This document shows, one piece after another, positions 1 through 10,514 of a stretch of 64,000 nt of DNA. This DNA comes from Pseudomonas sp. BSw22131. GTDB taxonomy: Bacteria > Pseudomonadota > Gammaproteobacteria > Pseudomonadales > Pseudomonadaceae. The translations under genes and the position numbers were made by a program. The DNA lies in contig NZ_CP113949.1 in the NCBI RefSeq assembly GCF_026810445.1, positions 558,001 to 622,000 on the forward strand, given 5' to 3'. Every line of letters starts with the position of its first letter. Within the stretch, counting starts at the first letter, position 1. Under the pieces are notes generated by a model. The model saw only the letters and a program-made list of their open reading frames with translations. It was not told the DNA's origin and ran no database searches.

Positions 1-716
1 GGCACCTTGTCGAAGACCTGGAGCGCATCCGCAATCACCTTGGCATCGACAAATGGGTGCTGTTTGGCGGCTCGTGGGGTTCAACGTTATCGCTGGCATA
101 CGCGCAAACTCACCCTGAGCGGGTCCATGCACTGATTTTGCGCGGCATCTTTTTGTGCCGTCCTCAGGAAATCGAGTGGTTCTATCAAGCGGGTGCCAGC
201 CGTCTGTTCCCCGACTACTGGCAGGATTACCTGGCGCCGATCCCACTGGACGAACGTCATGACCTGCTGGCGGCGTTTCATAAACGTCTTACCGGTAACG
301 ATCAGATTGCCCAGATGCATGCGGCAAAAGCCTGGTCAACGTGGGAGGGCAGGACCGCCACATTGCGGCCTAATCCGCTGGTCGTCGACCGCTTCTCCGA
401 GCCCCAGCGCGCCCTCTCTATCGCCCGCATCGAGTGTCATTACTTCACGCATAACGCCTTCCTCGAAGAAAACCAGCTGATTCGCGATATGCCCAGGATC
501 GCGCATCTGCCGGGGATCATCGTTCACGGCCGTTACGATGTGATCTGCCCGCTGGACAATGCCTGGGAGCTCCATCAGGCGTGGCCCAACAGTGAGTTGC
601 AAGTGATTCGTGACGCAGGCCATGCAGCCTCCGAACCCGGTATTACCGACGCGCTGGTCCGGGCGGCAGCACAAGTGGCTCAGCGTTTGCTGGATCTTCC
701 ACCAGAAGAGGCGTAA
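1..716 (+). CDS. pip: Proline iminopeptidase, 3' part (5' end lies outside the window)
   Basis: This is the C-terminal part of an alpha/beta-hydrolase that removes N-terminal proline from peptides in the cytoplasm. The reading frame is open from base 3 and continues upstream of the window. The nucleophile elbow GGSWGS lies at bases 66-83, with the catalytic serine codon at 72-74. The acid and histidine of the triad are likely in GRYDVICP and DAGHAASEP near the C-terminus. GGSWGS followed by TLSLAYAQTHP is typical of the Pip (S33) family. The gene lies just upstream of dtd on the same strand, as in other Pseudomonas. No internal break is seen. Confidence 0.93.
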   Translation, partial: HLVEDLERIRNHLGIDKWVLFGGSWGSTLSLAYAQTHPERVHALILRGIFLCRPQEIEWFYQAGASRLFPDYWQDYLAPIPLDERHDLLAAFHKRLTGNDQIAQMHAAKAWSTWEGRTATLRPNPLVVDRFSEPQRALSIARIECHYFTHNAFLEENQLIRDMPRIAHLPGIIVHGRYDVICPLDNAWELHQAWPNSELQVIRDAGHAASEPGITDALVRAAAQVAQRLLDLPPEEA

Positions 717-740
717 CGGCAGTCTGCAGGAGCAGCAACT

Positions 741-772
741 CTCTGTAGGAGCCAACTTTTTGGCGAAAAGGC
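741..772 (+). repeat. Single REP-like element between pip and dtd
   Basis: The stretch begins with a tgtaggagcc core followed by an imperfect palindrome (caactttttggcg). It matches the core of the REP pairs found elsewhere in this window, but no inverted partner is present. It lies in the 91-nt pip-dtd gap. Confidence 0.55.
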
Positions 773-807
773 GAACCGCAACCTTGTTGTTGGACATAGG
801 ATTTTAA

Positions 808-1245
808 ATGAAGGGCTTGCTTCAACGAGTCTCACAGGCACGCGTCGATGTGTCTGGCCAGACAGTCGGCGCCATCGACCAAGGGCTCATGGTTTTAGTC
901 GGTATCGAGCCTCATGACACACAGGCCAGCGCCGATAAGCTTCTGCATAAACTGCTTAACTATCGGGTGTTCAGCGATGCAGAGGGGAAAATGAATCTCT
1001 CCGTCGCTGATATACGGGGCGGTTTGTTGCTGGTTTCGCAGTTCACGCTCGCAGCAGATACCAGGAGCGGCTTGCGTCCGGGCTTCTCGAAAGCAGCGGC
1101 GCCTGCGTTTGCCAAAGAGTTGTTCGACTACTTGGTGGACAAGGCTAAAAACTTGCACGACCCGGTTGCCGTGGGCCAGTTTGGTGCGGATATGCAACTG
1201 CATTTGGTCAATGATGGCCCAGTGACATTTTTGCTCGAGACGTAA
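808..1245 (+). CDS. dtd: D-aminoacyl-tRNA deacylase
   Basis: The gene encodes 145 residues, the normal length for Dtd. The enzyme hydrolyses D-aminoacyl-tRNAs (for example D-Tyr-tRNA) and Gly-mischarged tRNA-Ala, and so keeps D-amino acids out of proteins in the cytoplasm. Both family motifs are present: SQFTLAADT near the middle and [11 protein letters not shown] at the C-terminus, which together form the active site across the homodimer interface. The ATG at 808 has AGGA about 7 nt upstream. It follows pip and precedes mdoG, a standard Pseudomonas order. Confidence 0.96.
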   Translation: MKGLLQRVSQARVDVSGQTVGAIDQGLMVLVGIEPHDTQASADKLLHKLLNYRVFSDAEGKMNLSVADIRGGLLLVSQFTLAADTRSGLRPGFSKAAAPAFAKELFDYLVDKAKNLHDPVAVGQFGADMQLHLVNDGPVTFLLET

Positions 1246-1509
1246 ACGTCCGTTTTTGTGCGCATTGCCTGAATTTATTAGGTCTGTACCGATAAATACT
1301 TTGCTTCAACTGATGCGTTGTAACGCGGCCTGCTAGATAATCGCGCGCTACAGAGACGGGCATTCGCCTGTTCAATCGGTACAAACGCAGACTGATCCGA
1401 CGTCGGTTGGGGAATCATTGGCCCCTTTCGGAGTCGGAACAATGCTCGCCAACCCGGCACTTGATAGCTGGCCGTTGGTTTCTTCATCTGTTTTAGGCGA
1501 GGGTTGCTC

Positions 1510-3438
1510 GTGATTGTTAGTCCATGTAATGCACCAAAGACTCCCGGCAAGCGCCTGCATCGCGCGCTGTTGGCTGGGTCTGCTCTGTTTTGTCTGTTGG
1601 GCGCCAGCCAGTTGTGGGCGTTCGATCTGGACGACGTGGCAACAAAGGCCAAAGATCTGGCCGGGCAGAAATTCGTAGCTCCCAAGAGCAACCTTCCGGC
1701 GGAATTTCGCGACATGAAGTTCGCGGACTACCAGAAGATCCGTTTTTTGCAGGACAAGGCTGAATGGGCCGCCGACAAAACCCCGTTCAAGATTTCGTTC
1801 TATCACCAGGGTATGCACTTCGATACGCCGGTGAAGATCAACGAAGTTACCGCCACAGCTGTCAACGAGATCAAATACGATCCGGCCCGTTTTGACTTCG
1901 GTGACGTTAAGTTCGATCCCAAGTCCACTCAGAATCTGGGCTACGCGGGCTTTCGCGTGATGTACCCGATCAACAAAGATGACAAACAAGACGAAATCAT
2001 GACCATGCTGGGCGCGAGCTACTTCCGCGTTGTGGGCAAAGGGCAGGTTTACGGTTTGTCGGCACGCGGCATGGCCATCGACACTGCGATGCCTTCCGGT
2101 GAAGAGTTCCCGCGTTTCACCGAGTTCTGGATCGAGAAGCCTAATCCGGACGATAACCATCTGGTGATCTTCGCACTGCTCGACTCCCCTCGCGCCACTG
2201 GTGCTTACAAGCTGACCTTGCGTCCGGGCACCAACACCCTGGTTGACGTGCAGTCGCGCATGTATCTGCGTGAAAAGGTCGGCAAACTGGGCGTGGCTCC
2301 GCTGACCAGCATGTACCTGTTCGGCGCCAATCAGCCGTCCAAAGTGCTCAACTACCGGCGTGAACTGCACGATTCCAGCGGTCTGTCGATTCAGGCAGCC
2401 AATGGCGAGTGGATCTGGCGTCCTCTGAACAACCCTAAGCATCTCGCTGTGAGCAGCTTCTCCGTCGAAAACCCGCGTGGTTTTGGTCTGCTGCAACGTG
2501 GCCGCGGTTTCAGCCATTACGAAGACCTGGATGACCGCTACGACAAACGTCCGAGCGCCTGGATCGAGCCTAAAGGCGACTGGGGCAAAGGCACCGTCGA
2601 TCTGGTCGAGATCCCGACAGCTGATGAAACCAACGACAACATCGTAGCGTTCTGGAAACCGGAAGTTCAGCCGGAGCCCGGTAAGTCGGTCGACTTCAAC
2701 TACCGCCTGCACTGGACCATGGATGAAGACTCCATTCATTCTCCGGATCTGGGCTGGGTCAAACAAACCCTGCGTTCGACCGGTGACGTGAAGCAGTCCA
2801 ATCTGGTTCGTCAACCGGACGGCAGCGTTGCTTACATCGTTGACTTCGTAGGTCCGGTTCTGGCCAAGCTGGGTGAAGACCCTGCGATTCGCAGCCAGGT
2901 CATCACCGACGAAAATACCGAGCTGGTCGAAAACAACCTGCGTTACAACCCGGTCACCAAGGGCTGGCGCCTGACGCTGCGTCTGAAAGTCAAAGACACC
3001 AACAAGTCCGTGGAAATGCGTGCGTACTTGTTGCGTGAAAGCCCTGCTGAACCTGGCAAGGAACCTGCCGTGATCACGGCCGACAAGACTGACAAGAACG
3101 CAGACAAAAAAGCAGCTGCCAAGGCTGCGCCTGCCGCTCTGGTTGCCGCCGCGCCTAAAGATGACAAGGCACAAATCGTCAACGTCGATGCTGCACGCGC
3201 CGATGGCCTGAAAGCTGACGCAGCCAAAACTGTCGAAGCGGCCAAAGTTGCCGAGGCGAAAGCCGATGCCGAAGCGTCCAAGCCAGAAGCGGCGCTGGGC
3301 GATGCAGCGAAAGCGAACAAGGCCAGCAAAGACGCCCAGCAGCCAGCTCCAACGGCTGCATCCACCCAACAGGACACGGCCAAGATTCAACAAATCCTGA
3401 CCGAGACCTGGAGCTACCAGTTGCCAGCCGATGAGTAA
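1510..3438 (+). CDS. mdoG: Periplasmic glucan biosynthesis protein MdoG/OpgG, with long Ala/Lys-rich tail
   Basis: MdoG is a periplasmic protein needed to build the beta-1,6-branched osmoregulated periplasmic glucans. I use the GTG at 1510, which is preceded by GAGGG at a normal distance and gives an N-terminus [13 protein letters not shown] at 1504 is in frame but too close to that site. A Sec signal peptide runs to about residue 37 (QLWA, cut before FDLDDV). The MdoG fold covers about residues 38-513. From about 514 to 625 there is an Ala/Lys/Asp-rich low-complexity tail that E. coli MdoG (511 residues) lacks. The stop overlaps mdoH by 8 nt, so the two form an operon. In P. syringae the mdoGH locus is known as hrpM and is required for virulence. 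Confidence 0.95.
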   Translation: MIVSPCNAPKTPGKRLHRALLAGSALFCLLGASQLWAFDLDDVATKAKDLAGQKFVAPKSNLPAEFRDMKFADYQKIRFLQDKAEWAADKTPFKISFYHQGMHFDTPVKINEVTATAVNEIKYDPARFDFGDVKFDPKSTQNLGYAGFRVMYPINKDDKQDEIMTMLGASYFRVVGKGQVYGLSARGMAIDTAMPSGEEFPRFTEFWIEKPNPDDNHLVIFALLDSPRATGAYKLTLRPGTNTLVDVQSRMYLREKVGKLGVAPLTSMYLFGANQPSKVLNYRRELHDSSGLSIQAANGEWIWRPLNNPKHLAVSSFSVENPRGFGLLQRGRGFSHYEDLDDRYDKRPSAWIEPKGDWGKGTVDLVEIPTADETNDNIVAFWKPEVQPEPGKSVDFNYRLHWTMDEDSIHSPDLGWVKQTLRSTGDVKQSNLVRQPDGSVAYIVDFVGPVLAKLGEDPAIRSQVITDENTELVENNLRYNPVTKGWRLTLRLKVKDTNKSVEMRAYLLRESPAEPGKEPAVITADKTDKNADKKAAAKAAPAALVAAAPKDDKAQIVNVDAARADGLKADAAKTVEAAKVAEAKADAEASKPEAALGDAAKANKASKDAQQPAPTAASTQQDTAKIQQILTETWSYQLPADE

Positions 3439-6019
3439 TCCACAAGCCGTGCCTGAGTCTCTTCAAGAGTATCTGGCACATTTGCCAATGAGCGACGAGC
3501 AGCGTGCCGAGATGGCAAGCGTCACGTCGTTCGCTGAGCTGCACGAACGCCTGTCGGCGCAGACTGCCAGCGATCCGGCCGACGCCGCGTTGGCGTCGGT
3601 GGAGCGTCGTCTGACGCTCACCACCGCTGACGAACTGCAAGACGCCGAGATGCTGGCTGTCGACGCCAGCGGTCGCGTCTGCCTCAAGGCTACGCCGCCG
3701 ATCCGTCGTACCAAAGTAGTGCCCGAACCTTGGCGCACCAATATCCTGGTGCGCGGTTGGCGCAGGCTGACCGGCAAGAAAAACCCGCCCAAGCCGTCCA
3801 AGGACGACTTGCCGCGTGATTTGCCCAAGTCGCGCTGGCGCACGGTCGGTTCGATCCGCCGCTACATTCTGCTGATCCTCATGCTGGGCCAGACCATCGT
3901 GGCTGGCTTCTACATGAAGGGCATCCTGCCGTATCAAGGCTGGTCGCTGGTGTCGTTCGACGAAATCAGCCGCCAGACCTTGCTGCAGACCGCAGCGCAA
4001 GTGCTTCCTTATGCGCTGCAGTCCAGCATTCTGTTGTTGTTCGGCATTCTGTTCTGCTGGGTATCAGCGGGCTTCTGGACAGCCCTTATGGGCTTTCTGG
4101 AATTGCTGACCGGCCATGACAAGTACCGCATTTCCGGTGCAAGCGCGGGTAACGAACCGATTGAGGTGGGCGCACGCACTGCGTTGGTCATGCCGATCTG
4201 TAATGAAGACGTGCCCCGGGTATTTGCCGGTCTGCGCGCTACATTCGAGTCGGTCAAAGCCACAGGTGATCTGGATCGTTTCGACTTCTTCATCCTAAGC
4301 GACTCCAACGAGACCGACATCTGTGTAGCCGAGCAGCAAGCCTGGCTGGACGTGTGTCGTGAGACCGGTGGTTTCGGCAGGATTTTCTATCGTCGCCGTC
4401 GTCGTCGCGTTAAGCGCAAAAGCGGTAACCTGGATGACTTCTGCCGTCGTTGGGGCGGTGAGTACCGCTACATGGTCGTACTTGACGCCGACTCGGTGAT
4501 GAGTGGCGAATGCCTGACCAGTCTGGTGCGCTTGATGGAAGCCACACCGGATGCCGGCATCATCCAGACCGCGCCGCGCGCTTCGGGCATGGACACGCTG
4601 TATGCACGCATGCAGCAATTTGCCACCCGTGTGTACGGCCCGCTCTTCACCGCCGGTCTGCACTTCTGGCAGCTGGGCGAATCCCACTATTGGGGCCACA
4701 ACGCGATCATCCGCATGAAACCGTTTATCGAGCATTGCGCCTTGGCGCCGCTGCCGGGTAAAGGTGCGTTTGCGGGAGCGATTCTGTCTCACGACTTCGT
4801 TGAAGCAGCGCTGATGCGCCGTGCCGGCTGGGGCGTGTGGATTGCGTATGACTTGCCGGGTAGTTACGAAGAACTGCCGCCGAACCTCTTGGACGAACTC
4901 AAGCGTGACCGCCGCTGGTGCCACGGCAACTTGATGAACTTCCGTTTGTTCCTGGTCAAGGGCATGCACCCGGTTCACCGTGCTGTGTTCCTGACCGGCG
5001 TGATGTCTTATCTGTCAGCGCCGTTATGGTTCTTCTTCCTGGTGTTGTCGACGGCGCTGCTTGCGGTCAACACGCTGATGGAGCCGACGTACTTCATGGA
5101 ACCGCGTCAGCTGTATCCGCTGTGGCCTCAATGGCATCCTGAAAAGGCCGTGGCGTTGTTCTCGACCACGATTGTGCTGCTGTTCCTGCCTAAAGTGCTC
5201 AGCATCATTCTGATCTGGGCAAAGGGCTCGGTCGGTTTTGGCGGTCGTATCAAAGTCACGATGTCGATGCTCATGGAAGTGCTGTTTTCCATGCTGCTGG
5301 CGCCGGTACGGATGATTTTCCATACCCGCTTCGTACTGGCCGCATTTCTGGGCTGGGCAGCGACCTGGAACTCGCCACAACGTGACGATGACTCCACGCC
5401 ATGGAGCGAGGCTGTCAAACGCCACGGTCCGCAGACCTTGCTGGGCTTTTGCTGGGCGCTGTTGGTGGTTTGGCTGAATCCGAGTTTCCTGTGGTGGCTT
5501 GCGCCGATCGTAGGTTCGCTGATGTTGTCGATCCCGGTATCGGTGATTTCCAGCCGTACCAACCTGGGCCTCAAGGCGCGTGACGAAAACCTGTTCTTGA
5601 TTCCGGAGGAGCACACACCGCCGCAAGAGCTGGTCTCGACCGACAAGTACACGCACGAGAATCGTTGGCATGCTCTGAAAGACGGCTTCGTGCGCGCAGT
5701 GGTCGATCCGCAGCAAAACGCGCTGGCGTGCGCTTTGGCAACATCGCGCCATCGCCATGCCGAGCCGATCGAGTGGATGCGTACCGAGCGCGTTCGTCAT
5801 GCGGTCAAGGGTGGTCCTGAGCTTCTCAATAACAGCGAGCGACTGGCGTTGTTGAGCGACCCGGTAGCCTTGGCCCGTTTGCACGAGCTGGTCTGGACAG
5901 AAGGGCATTCGTCATGGCTCACCGCCTGGCGAGATTCGTTCGCAGCCGACCCGCACGCACCACTGCTGCCATTGCAGCCGGCGAGCCATCTGATCGAGCC
6001 GACGCTTGTGAACGTCTGA
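3431..6019 (+). CDS. mdoH: Glucans biosynthesis glucosyltransferase H
   Basis: The protein has 862 residues, the usual size for OpgH. This inner-membrane family 2 glycosyltransferase polymerises UDP-glucose into the linear beta-1,2 glucan backbone and passes it to the periplasm. Hydrophobic segments flank a central cytoplasmic catalytic domain. The nucleotide-sugar site LDADS is at residues 351-355, and the RDRRW motif that in this family corresponds to QxxRW comes later. More membrane spans and a cytoplasmic C-terminal region follow. The ATG at 3431 overlaps the end of mdoG. A strong intrinsic terminator follows the stop, so mdoGH ends here. Confidence 0.97.
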   Translation: MSNPQAVPESLQEYLAHLPMSDEQRAEMASVTSFAELHERLSAQTASDPADAALASVERRLTLTTADELQDAEMLAVDASGRVCLKATPPIRRTKVVPEPWRTNILVRGWRRLTGKKNPPKPSKDDLPRDLPKSRWRTVGSIRRYILLILMLGQTIVAGFYMKGILPYQGWSLVSFDEISRQTLLQTAAQVLPYALQSSILLLFGILFCWVSAGFWTALMGFLELLTGHDKYRISGASAGNEPIEVGARTALVMPICNEDVPRVFAGLRATFESVKATGDLDRFDFFILSDSNETDICVAEQQAWLDVCRETGGFGRIFYRRRRRRVKRKSGNLDDFCRRWGGEYRYMVVLDADSVMSGECLTSLVRLMEATPDAGIIQTAPRASGMDTLYARMQQFATRVYGPLFTAGLHFWQLGESHYWGHNAIIRMKPFIEHCALAPLPGKGAFAGAILSHDFVEAALMRRAGWGVWIAYDLPGSYEELPPNLLDELKRDRRWCHGNLMNFRLFLVKGMHPVHRAVFLTGVMSYLSAPLWFFFLVLSTALLAVNTLMEPTYFMEPRQLYPLWPQWHPEKAVALFSTTIVLLFLPKVLSIILIWAKGSVGFGGRIKVTMSMLMEVLFSMLLAPVRMIFHTRFVLAAFLGWAATWNSPQRDDDSTPWSEAVKRHGPQTLLGFCWALLVVWLNPSFLWWLAPIVGSLMLSIPVSVISSRTNLGLKARDENLFLIPEEHTPPQELVSTDKYTHENRWHALKDGFVRAVVDPQQNALACALATSRHRHAEPIEWMRTERVRHAVKGGPELLNNSERLALLSDPVALARLHELVWTEGHSSWLTAWRDSFAADPHAPLLPLQPASHLIEPTLVNV

Positions 6020-6039
6020 CGGCAGACCGATACAAAAGA

Positions 6040-6073
6040 CGCCCTTGAAGCCTGGCTTCAAGGGCGTTTTTTT
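6040..6073 (+). terminator. Intrinsic terminator of mdoGH
   Basis: There is a perfect 11-bp stem (6040-6050 pairing with 6056-6066), a 5-nt loop and a run of seven T. It lies 20 nt after the mdoH stop. Confidence 0.92.
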
Positions 6074-6088
6074 GTGTCTGACACCGAT

Positions 6089-6127
6089 CCCGTTGGCGTG
6101 AGGCTTGCCCGCTAAGCTGCGATCACG
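6089..6127 (+). repeat. Decayed REP element
   Basis: The sequence around gaggcttgcccgctaagctgcgat followed by cacggtgtg resembles the gcgcttgcccgcgatagcggtgtg core of the intact REP at 27052, with several mismatches. It lies between the mdoH terminator and the end of the first chemoreceptor gene. Confidence 0.4.
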
Positions 6128-6200
6128 GTGTGCCAGATTTACCGAATCCAGCCTCGCCCTGGGTTGTCAGCTCCTGCAACAGCGAGCGCCAGCCCGCTCA

Positions 6201-8141
6201 TCACACCCGGAATTTGCCCACCATCTCTTGCAACTCCAGGCCCAGTCGTGCGAGTTCTGCGCTGGCGGATGCAGTCTGATCGCTGGCGGCGGCGGTCTGG
6301 TCAGAGATGTCGCGCACGTTGAGCACGCTTCGGTTGATCTGTTCGGCTACGGCGCTTTGCTCTTCACCCGCAGTGGCAATTTGCTGATTCATGCTCTGGA
6401 TGGTCGAAACCGTCCGGGTGATGTGCTCCAGAGCACTGCCCGCCCGTCGGCTCAGGTCGACACTGTTATCGGTCAGCATACGGCTGGCATCAAGCGCGTT
6501 GACCACCTGCTGGGTGCCGTTTTGCAGCGCAGCGATCAGCTCCTCGATTTCTTCGGTGGACTGTTGCGTACGTTGCGCAAGGCTGCGCACCTCGTCGGCT
6601 ACCACAGCAAATCCCCGGCCTGCTTCACCTGCGCGGGCAGCTTCGATGGCGGCATTGAGCGCCAGCAAATTGGTCTGCTGGGAGACCGACTTGATCACAT
6701 TGAGAACGCCACCGATTTTGTCGCTCTCGGTTTTCAGTTGGCCCATCGCCTGAGTGGAATTGGTCACTTCGTCCGCCAGCCGCTCGATCTGGGTGATCGC
6801 CTCATTGACCACTTTGTCGCCTTCGCGCGCCTGCAGATCAGCCTGGCTGGCAGCTTCGGACGCCTCTTCAGCATTGCGCGCAACCTCCATCACCGTGGCC
6901 GTCATCTCGTTCATTGCCGTTGCTACCTGATCGGTTTCGTCCTTCTGTTTATTCACCCCGATGCTGGTTTGCTGAGTCACGGAAGAAAGCTGCCCTGCGG
7001 CGCTGGCGATTTTCGACACGCCATCGCTGATGCCGCCGATCAATGCTCGCAGGCTCTCTGTCATCGACTGCATGCGCTGCTGCATCTCGCCCATCTCATC
7101 CCGACGCGTTACAGCGAGGTTCTGGCTTAGATCGCCTTGGGCGATACGTTCTGCGGCGATCAGCGTCTGGCGCAACGGCGCGATGATCTGCTGCGTGATC
7201 AGCCACGCCGCGAGTAATCCCAGGGTCAAGGCCAGGCCCGCAACGCCCGCCAGAGCGGTGCGTGATTGTCCGGCTTCACTGTCGCGACGGGCGCTCTGCA
7301 AGCTGCTCAGTTCGGTGGTCGACGCCAGCAGCGTCTCCCCCAGCGCCTCCATGCTCTCGTGTGCCGCCTCGGTTTTAACCTGCACCTCTTTGAACAGCGC
7401 CAACTGGTCGCGGTAGCGCTTAAGTGCCTGATTGGCGAGTTTCAGATCAGATGCGCTTTCCTGTGCTTGATCTTGTGAGATCTGCTCAATCTCCTTGAGC
7501 GACTCGTCAATGGCGGTAATGGCCGCCACTTCATAACTCTCCTGACCGCTGAAGACGTAGGCAAGCACCTCGTAGCGGGCATTCTGTATCTGCCGCCGCA
7601 GCTGCAGGATGTTGGTGAATTCATCGAACTGCTCACTGCTGTCCTGCTCTTGGCTCACAGCTTTCAGCACTTTGTTTTCAACTTGTCCGACAGCCGTCAC
7701 CGCCTGCTCTGAGTACTCGTTCAGGCGCAGCTTTGAGGCTGCACGCTCCTTGAGCAGCAACCCCAGGTCAGCGAACGTCTGTTCGAGCGTGCGTACGGTT
7801 TCACTTTGGCCGTTGAGCAGCTTCAGCAACTCGGCGTGATCGGCGTCCGCACGCAACGTATTCAGATGCGCTTCGATTTCGTTCAGTCGATCAACCACCC
7901 GTTGTGCACTTTGCGGTGTGTTATCGATGCGGAACGTGATCCGTTCGGCGCGCAGGTCTTTAGTCATCGCGTTGAGCTGGCCGATGGCCGTGATCGATTC
8001 CGAGCGTTCGATCATCGTATCCAGACCATGCCAGCCGGTGAGGGCGATAGCGAGGGTCAGCATCAGCACCAGGCCAAAGCCCAGTGAAAGCTTGAGTTTG
8101 ACGCTGGTGTCGCCCAGCGCCTGATCAATGCGTCGAAACAT
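6201..8141 (-). CDS. Methyl-accepting chemotaxis protein, helical periplasmic sensor (copy 1)
   Basis: This is an inner-membrane chemoreceptor of 646 residues. The ATG at 8141 has AGGAG 6-7 nt upstream; an upstream in-frame start would add eight residues without a better site. TM1 is about residues 16-38, TM2 about 296-318 and the HAMP domain about 319-371. The cytoplasmic signalling domain carries the conserved hairpin tip ([20 protein letters not shown]). The periplasmic part of about 255 residues is predicted all-helical, matching the helical bimodular (HBM) sensor type of P. putida McpS, which binds TCA-cycle acids. That ligand is only a guess here. A related receptor (12944-14860) lies on the far side of the lipase operon. 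Confidence 0.92.
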   Translation of the reverse strand: MFRRIDQALGDTSVKLKLSLGFGLVLMLTLAIALTGWHGLDTMIERSESITAIGQLNAMTKDLRAERITFRIDNTPQSAQRVVDRLNEIEAHLNTLRADADHAELLKLLNGQSETVRTLEQTFADLGLLLKERAASKLRLNEYSEQAVTAVGQVENKVLKAVSQEQDSSEQFDEFTNILQLRRQIQNARYEVLAYVFSGQESYEVAAITAIDESLKEIEQISQDQAQESASDLKLANQALKRYRDQLALFKEVQVKTEAAHESMEALGETLLASTTELSSLQSARRDSEAGQSRTALAGVAGLALTLGLLAAWLITQQIIAPLRQTLIAAERIAQGDLSQNLAVTRRDEMGEMQQRMQSMTESLRALIGGISDGVSKIASAAGQLSSVTQQTSIGVNKQKDETDQVATAMNEMTATVMEVARNAEEASEAASQADLQAREGDKVVNEAITQIERLADEVTNSTQAMGQLKTESDKIGGVLNVIKSVSQQTNLLALNAAIEAARAGEAGRGFAVVADEVRSLAQRTQQSTEEIEELIAALQNGTQQVVNALDASRMLTDNSVDLSRRAGSALEHITRTVSTIQSMNQQIATAGEEQSAVAEQINRSVLNVRDISDQTAAASDQTASASAELARLGLELQEMVGKFRV

Positions 8142-8477
8142 GGTGAATCTCCTGCGGATGAGCAATCAATAGCCCGCCTGGCATCAGCAGGGCGAGCGTT
8201 GAAAGCGCATCGGCAGGGAGTTGAAGAGCGCGACCTGAGAGGGTCGTAGGAAGTTTCTGATCGAGAGAAGAAGGTGAAGTGGGTCACGGATTGAAGCCGA
8301 TCACGTGAGAGATCGGACCCGTTTCAAGGGCTGGCAACTGCGCCGGCAAGCGCGCGTAGGAGATGTCTTCAAATGGGTTAGGACGTGTCCCGTTCGGCCT
8401 TTGCGGGATGGAGCGAGGACTTTCCTTCACTTACTGTTGCCGGCACTTCAGGGAAGCAACAGCGAGCAAGGACTGAC
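8142..8477. other. Divergent gap between chemoreceptor and lipase operon
   Basis: This 336-nt region must hold promoters for both directions, but I see no convincing -35/-10 pair. A short inverted repeat (8297-8302 with 8311-8316, 8-nt loop) lies in it. Bases 8338-8362 look like a decayed, inverted REP core (cggcaagcgcgcgtaggag). No gene is apparent. Confidence 0.5.
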
Positions 8478-10514
8478 ATGAACGATCGACTGCACCGCAC
8501 CGACACGATCAATCCGAATCAGGATGTCTATTGCAGGCCCCAAAAAATGCAATGGGTCGAGTTTCAGCTCTTGGACGAGCGCGGGGAGCCGCTCGCCAAC
8601 ATGCCCTATCGGGCGACCAGTAAGGCCACTCGCATCAACTACGTCCCTGAATTCAGTGGGGTCAGCGATGCGCAAGGCGTGATCCGCCTGGAGGAAATCC
8701 ATCCTTTGGCTGTCACCCTGCTGATTGCTGCCGATCCGCTGGCGCAGGTGCTTCAAACCCGCAGACTGAGAGCCCTGCGCGCTGAACCGAACAAACCGCT
8801 TTTTAGCGATCCCACGCCGCTGTACAGCCCTCAGCGCTCGGGTTTCTCTCCCATCGAAGAGCAGGCTCTGGCCGCAGGTCACACGTATCACTACTTGCGC
8901 ATCGGTCAGATTTGCGACCAGTTGCCGAATTTTGACCCGCCTTTACCCACCCCGAAACAGCCCCCGGCTTACCACTTCCCCGATCCCCGCTACAGCGGTT
9001 TCACTGTTGAAGACGACCAGCTGGATCGCCGGCATGTCCTGGAGATCTGCCCGCTACGTGCGTGGTCGCTGGTCTTGCACCATCAGTCGCAATACAGTCT
9101 GGCCAATGCCTACAACCTGGGCCTGATGAGTATTTTGGCGTACAGCAATGTGCCTGATCTGGAGTTTGGATCGGTCAGACAGCTGTTTGAGCAGCAATGT
9201 CTGGACCTGTCCCGAACGCCGCTTGTACGTGACGGTTCCCGAAACTGGCCTTGTCTGGTCACCGATGTACCTTTCGATGGCCGCTACACCGACGTTCAGC
9301 CGTTGGACACCAGCAAGGCGCCTTTACCTGAAGGCAATACGCAGCTGTTCTATGCCATCAGTGCTTCTCAGGTGTTGGTCGCGTGGCGCGGTACCGAAAT
9401 GAATGGCCTTGCAGATCTGGCCTCCGACCTGACGTTTCGGCCAGTTGCGCCGGAGGTGTCCGCCATGTGCGAAACGAAGGTGCCCTGTGCCGGATTGACA
9501 CCAGAGGGCAGCGTACACATGGGGTTTCGGGATGCGTTTGAGGTGGCGCGAAGGGTTTATGCGAGGCATCTCGGCGAAGTAATTCCTATAGACGCTGAAC
9601 ACAAGGGACTTTTTGTTTGCGGTCACAGCCTCGGCGGCGCGCTCGCACTTGTGCACGCAGCATCATTGAAAGACCAAAGTCCGCTGCTCTACACCTACGG
9701 CATGCCACGCACCTTCACCCTCAAGGCCATTCAAAGCCTGAGCGAGCTATGGCATTTCCGTCACGTCAACGACGCAGACGTGGTCCCCCGTGTTCCGCCT
9801 GAAGCTGCAATGGATAATTACCTCTACGATATCTGGGGACCGGCCGGAATCATGATGGGTTTCAGTTGGTCGGTGCGGCAAGCGGCAGTAACTGCGGTGT
9901 ACAAGCACGGCGACCCGTTCAGCCACCACGGCGAAATCGCCATGTTTTACACAGCCGAGCAGCACACCCAAAGGCTGCATGAGCCTTATCCTGCCTATCG
10001 CGACCCCAGCGGACGGCCCTATCTGCGAACCATCGCTTATCTTTTACCGCGCCGTACAAAACTCTACCTCGTCCCCAGCCTGAGCGAGACGGATAGCCAG
10101 CAGGCGAGCAACAATCAGGAAAACCTGATCAAGTCCCTGGATGCCGAAAGCCTGGCTCGGCATTTCCCTCGTTATGGCAATCCGGACATCAGCAAAATGC
10201 TGGGCATCGGCGATCACTTCATGTCGAAGTACCAGCCCTACATCCACGACCAGTTGATGGAGTTGATCAACCCTGCGCGCGAGGAGTTGCTGGATCTTCA
10301 GGTCGAGCGCAATCAATTTGAACAACAGATGAAGGAGCACTACGAGCGCATTCCCGAGGATGAGTACAGTCGCAATCAATTGTTTCTCGGCCTGCAAGAC
10401 AAGATGGAGACGGCGTTGCGGATCACGTCCGAGAGCGAAGGCGGACCTGAGGCATTACAGCGCTTTGACAATGTCGCAAGTTCCAAGGCGTTTTACGCGA
10501 AGTCACTGCGATGA
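8478..10514 (+). CDS. Class 3 lipase with N-terminal transthyretin-like domain; candidate type VI phospholipase effector
   Basis: The protein has 678 residues. The ATG at 8478 has AAGGA just upstream; an upstream GTG (8385) has no ribosome site. Residues 25-95 (WVEFQLLDERGEPLANMPY...) look like the Ig/transthyretin-like adaptor domain common in type VI effectors and VgrG tails. A class 3 lipase domain follows with nucleophile elbow GHSLGG (382-387, Ser384), the NDADVVPRVP segment (Asp434 likely catalytic) and His483 or His484 in FSHHGE. About 190 further residues end in a charged, probably coiled-coil region. There is no Sec signal. The stop overlaps the first of three lipoprotein genes (ATGA). 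By analogy with Tle2-type effectors and their periplasmic immunity proteins, I infer an antibacterial phospholipase. No vgrG is adjacent, and the substrate and export route are unproven. Confidence 0.85.
   Translation: MNDRLHRTDTINPNQDVYCRPQKMQWVEFQLLDERGEPLANMPYRATSKATRINYVPEFSGVSDAQGVIRLEEIHPLAVTLLIAADPLAQVLQTRRLRALRAEPNKPLFSDPTPLYSPQRSGFSPIEEQALAAGHTYHYLRIGQICDQLPNFDPPLPTPKQPPAYHFPDPRYSGFTVEDDQLDRRHVLEICPLRAWSLVLHHQSQYSLANAYNLGLMSILAYSNVPDLEFGSVRQLFEQQCLDLSRTPLVRDGSRNWPCLVTDVPFDGRYTDVQPLDTSKAPLPEGNTQLFYAISASQVLVAWRGTEMNGLADLASDLTFRPVAPEVSAMCETKVPCAGLTPEGSVHMGFRDAFEVARRVYARHLGEVIPIDAEHKGLFVCGHSLGGALALVHAASLKDQSPLLYTYGMPRTFTLKAIQSLSELWHFRHVNDADVVPRVPPEAAMDNYLYDIWGPAGIMMGFSWSVRQAAVTAVYKHGDPFSHHGEIAMFYTAEQHTQRLHEPYPAYRDPSGRPYLRTIAYLLPRRTKLYLVPSLSETDSQQASNNQENLIKSLDAESLARHFPRYGNPDISKMLGIGDHFMSKYQPYIHDQLMELINPAREELLDLQVERNQFEQQMKEHYERIPEDEYSRNQLFLGLQDKMETALRITSESEGGPEALQRFDNVASSKAFYAKSLR

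Noticed and set aside
1372..3393. Long open frame on the minus strand opposite mdoG
   Set aside because: It is an antisense shadow caused by codon bias; its translation lacks domains and mdoG on the plus strand is unmistakable.
8385..8477. N-terminal extension of the lipase from GTG 8385
   Set aside because: There is no Shine-Dalgarno at the GTG, whereas ATG 8478 has AAGGA at the right distance.
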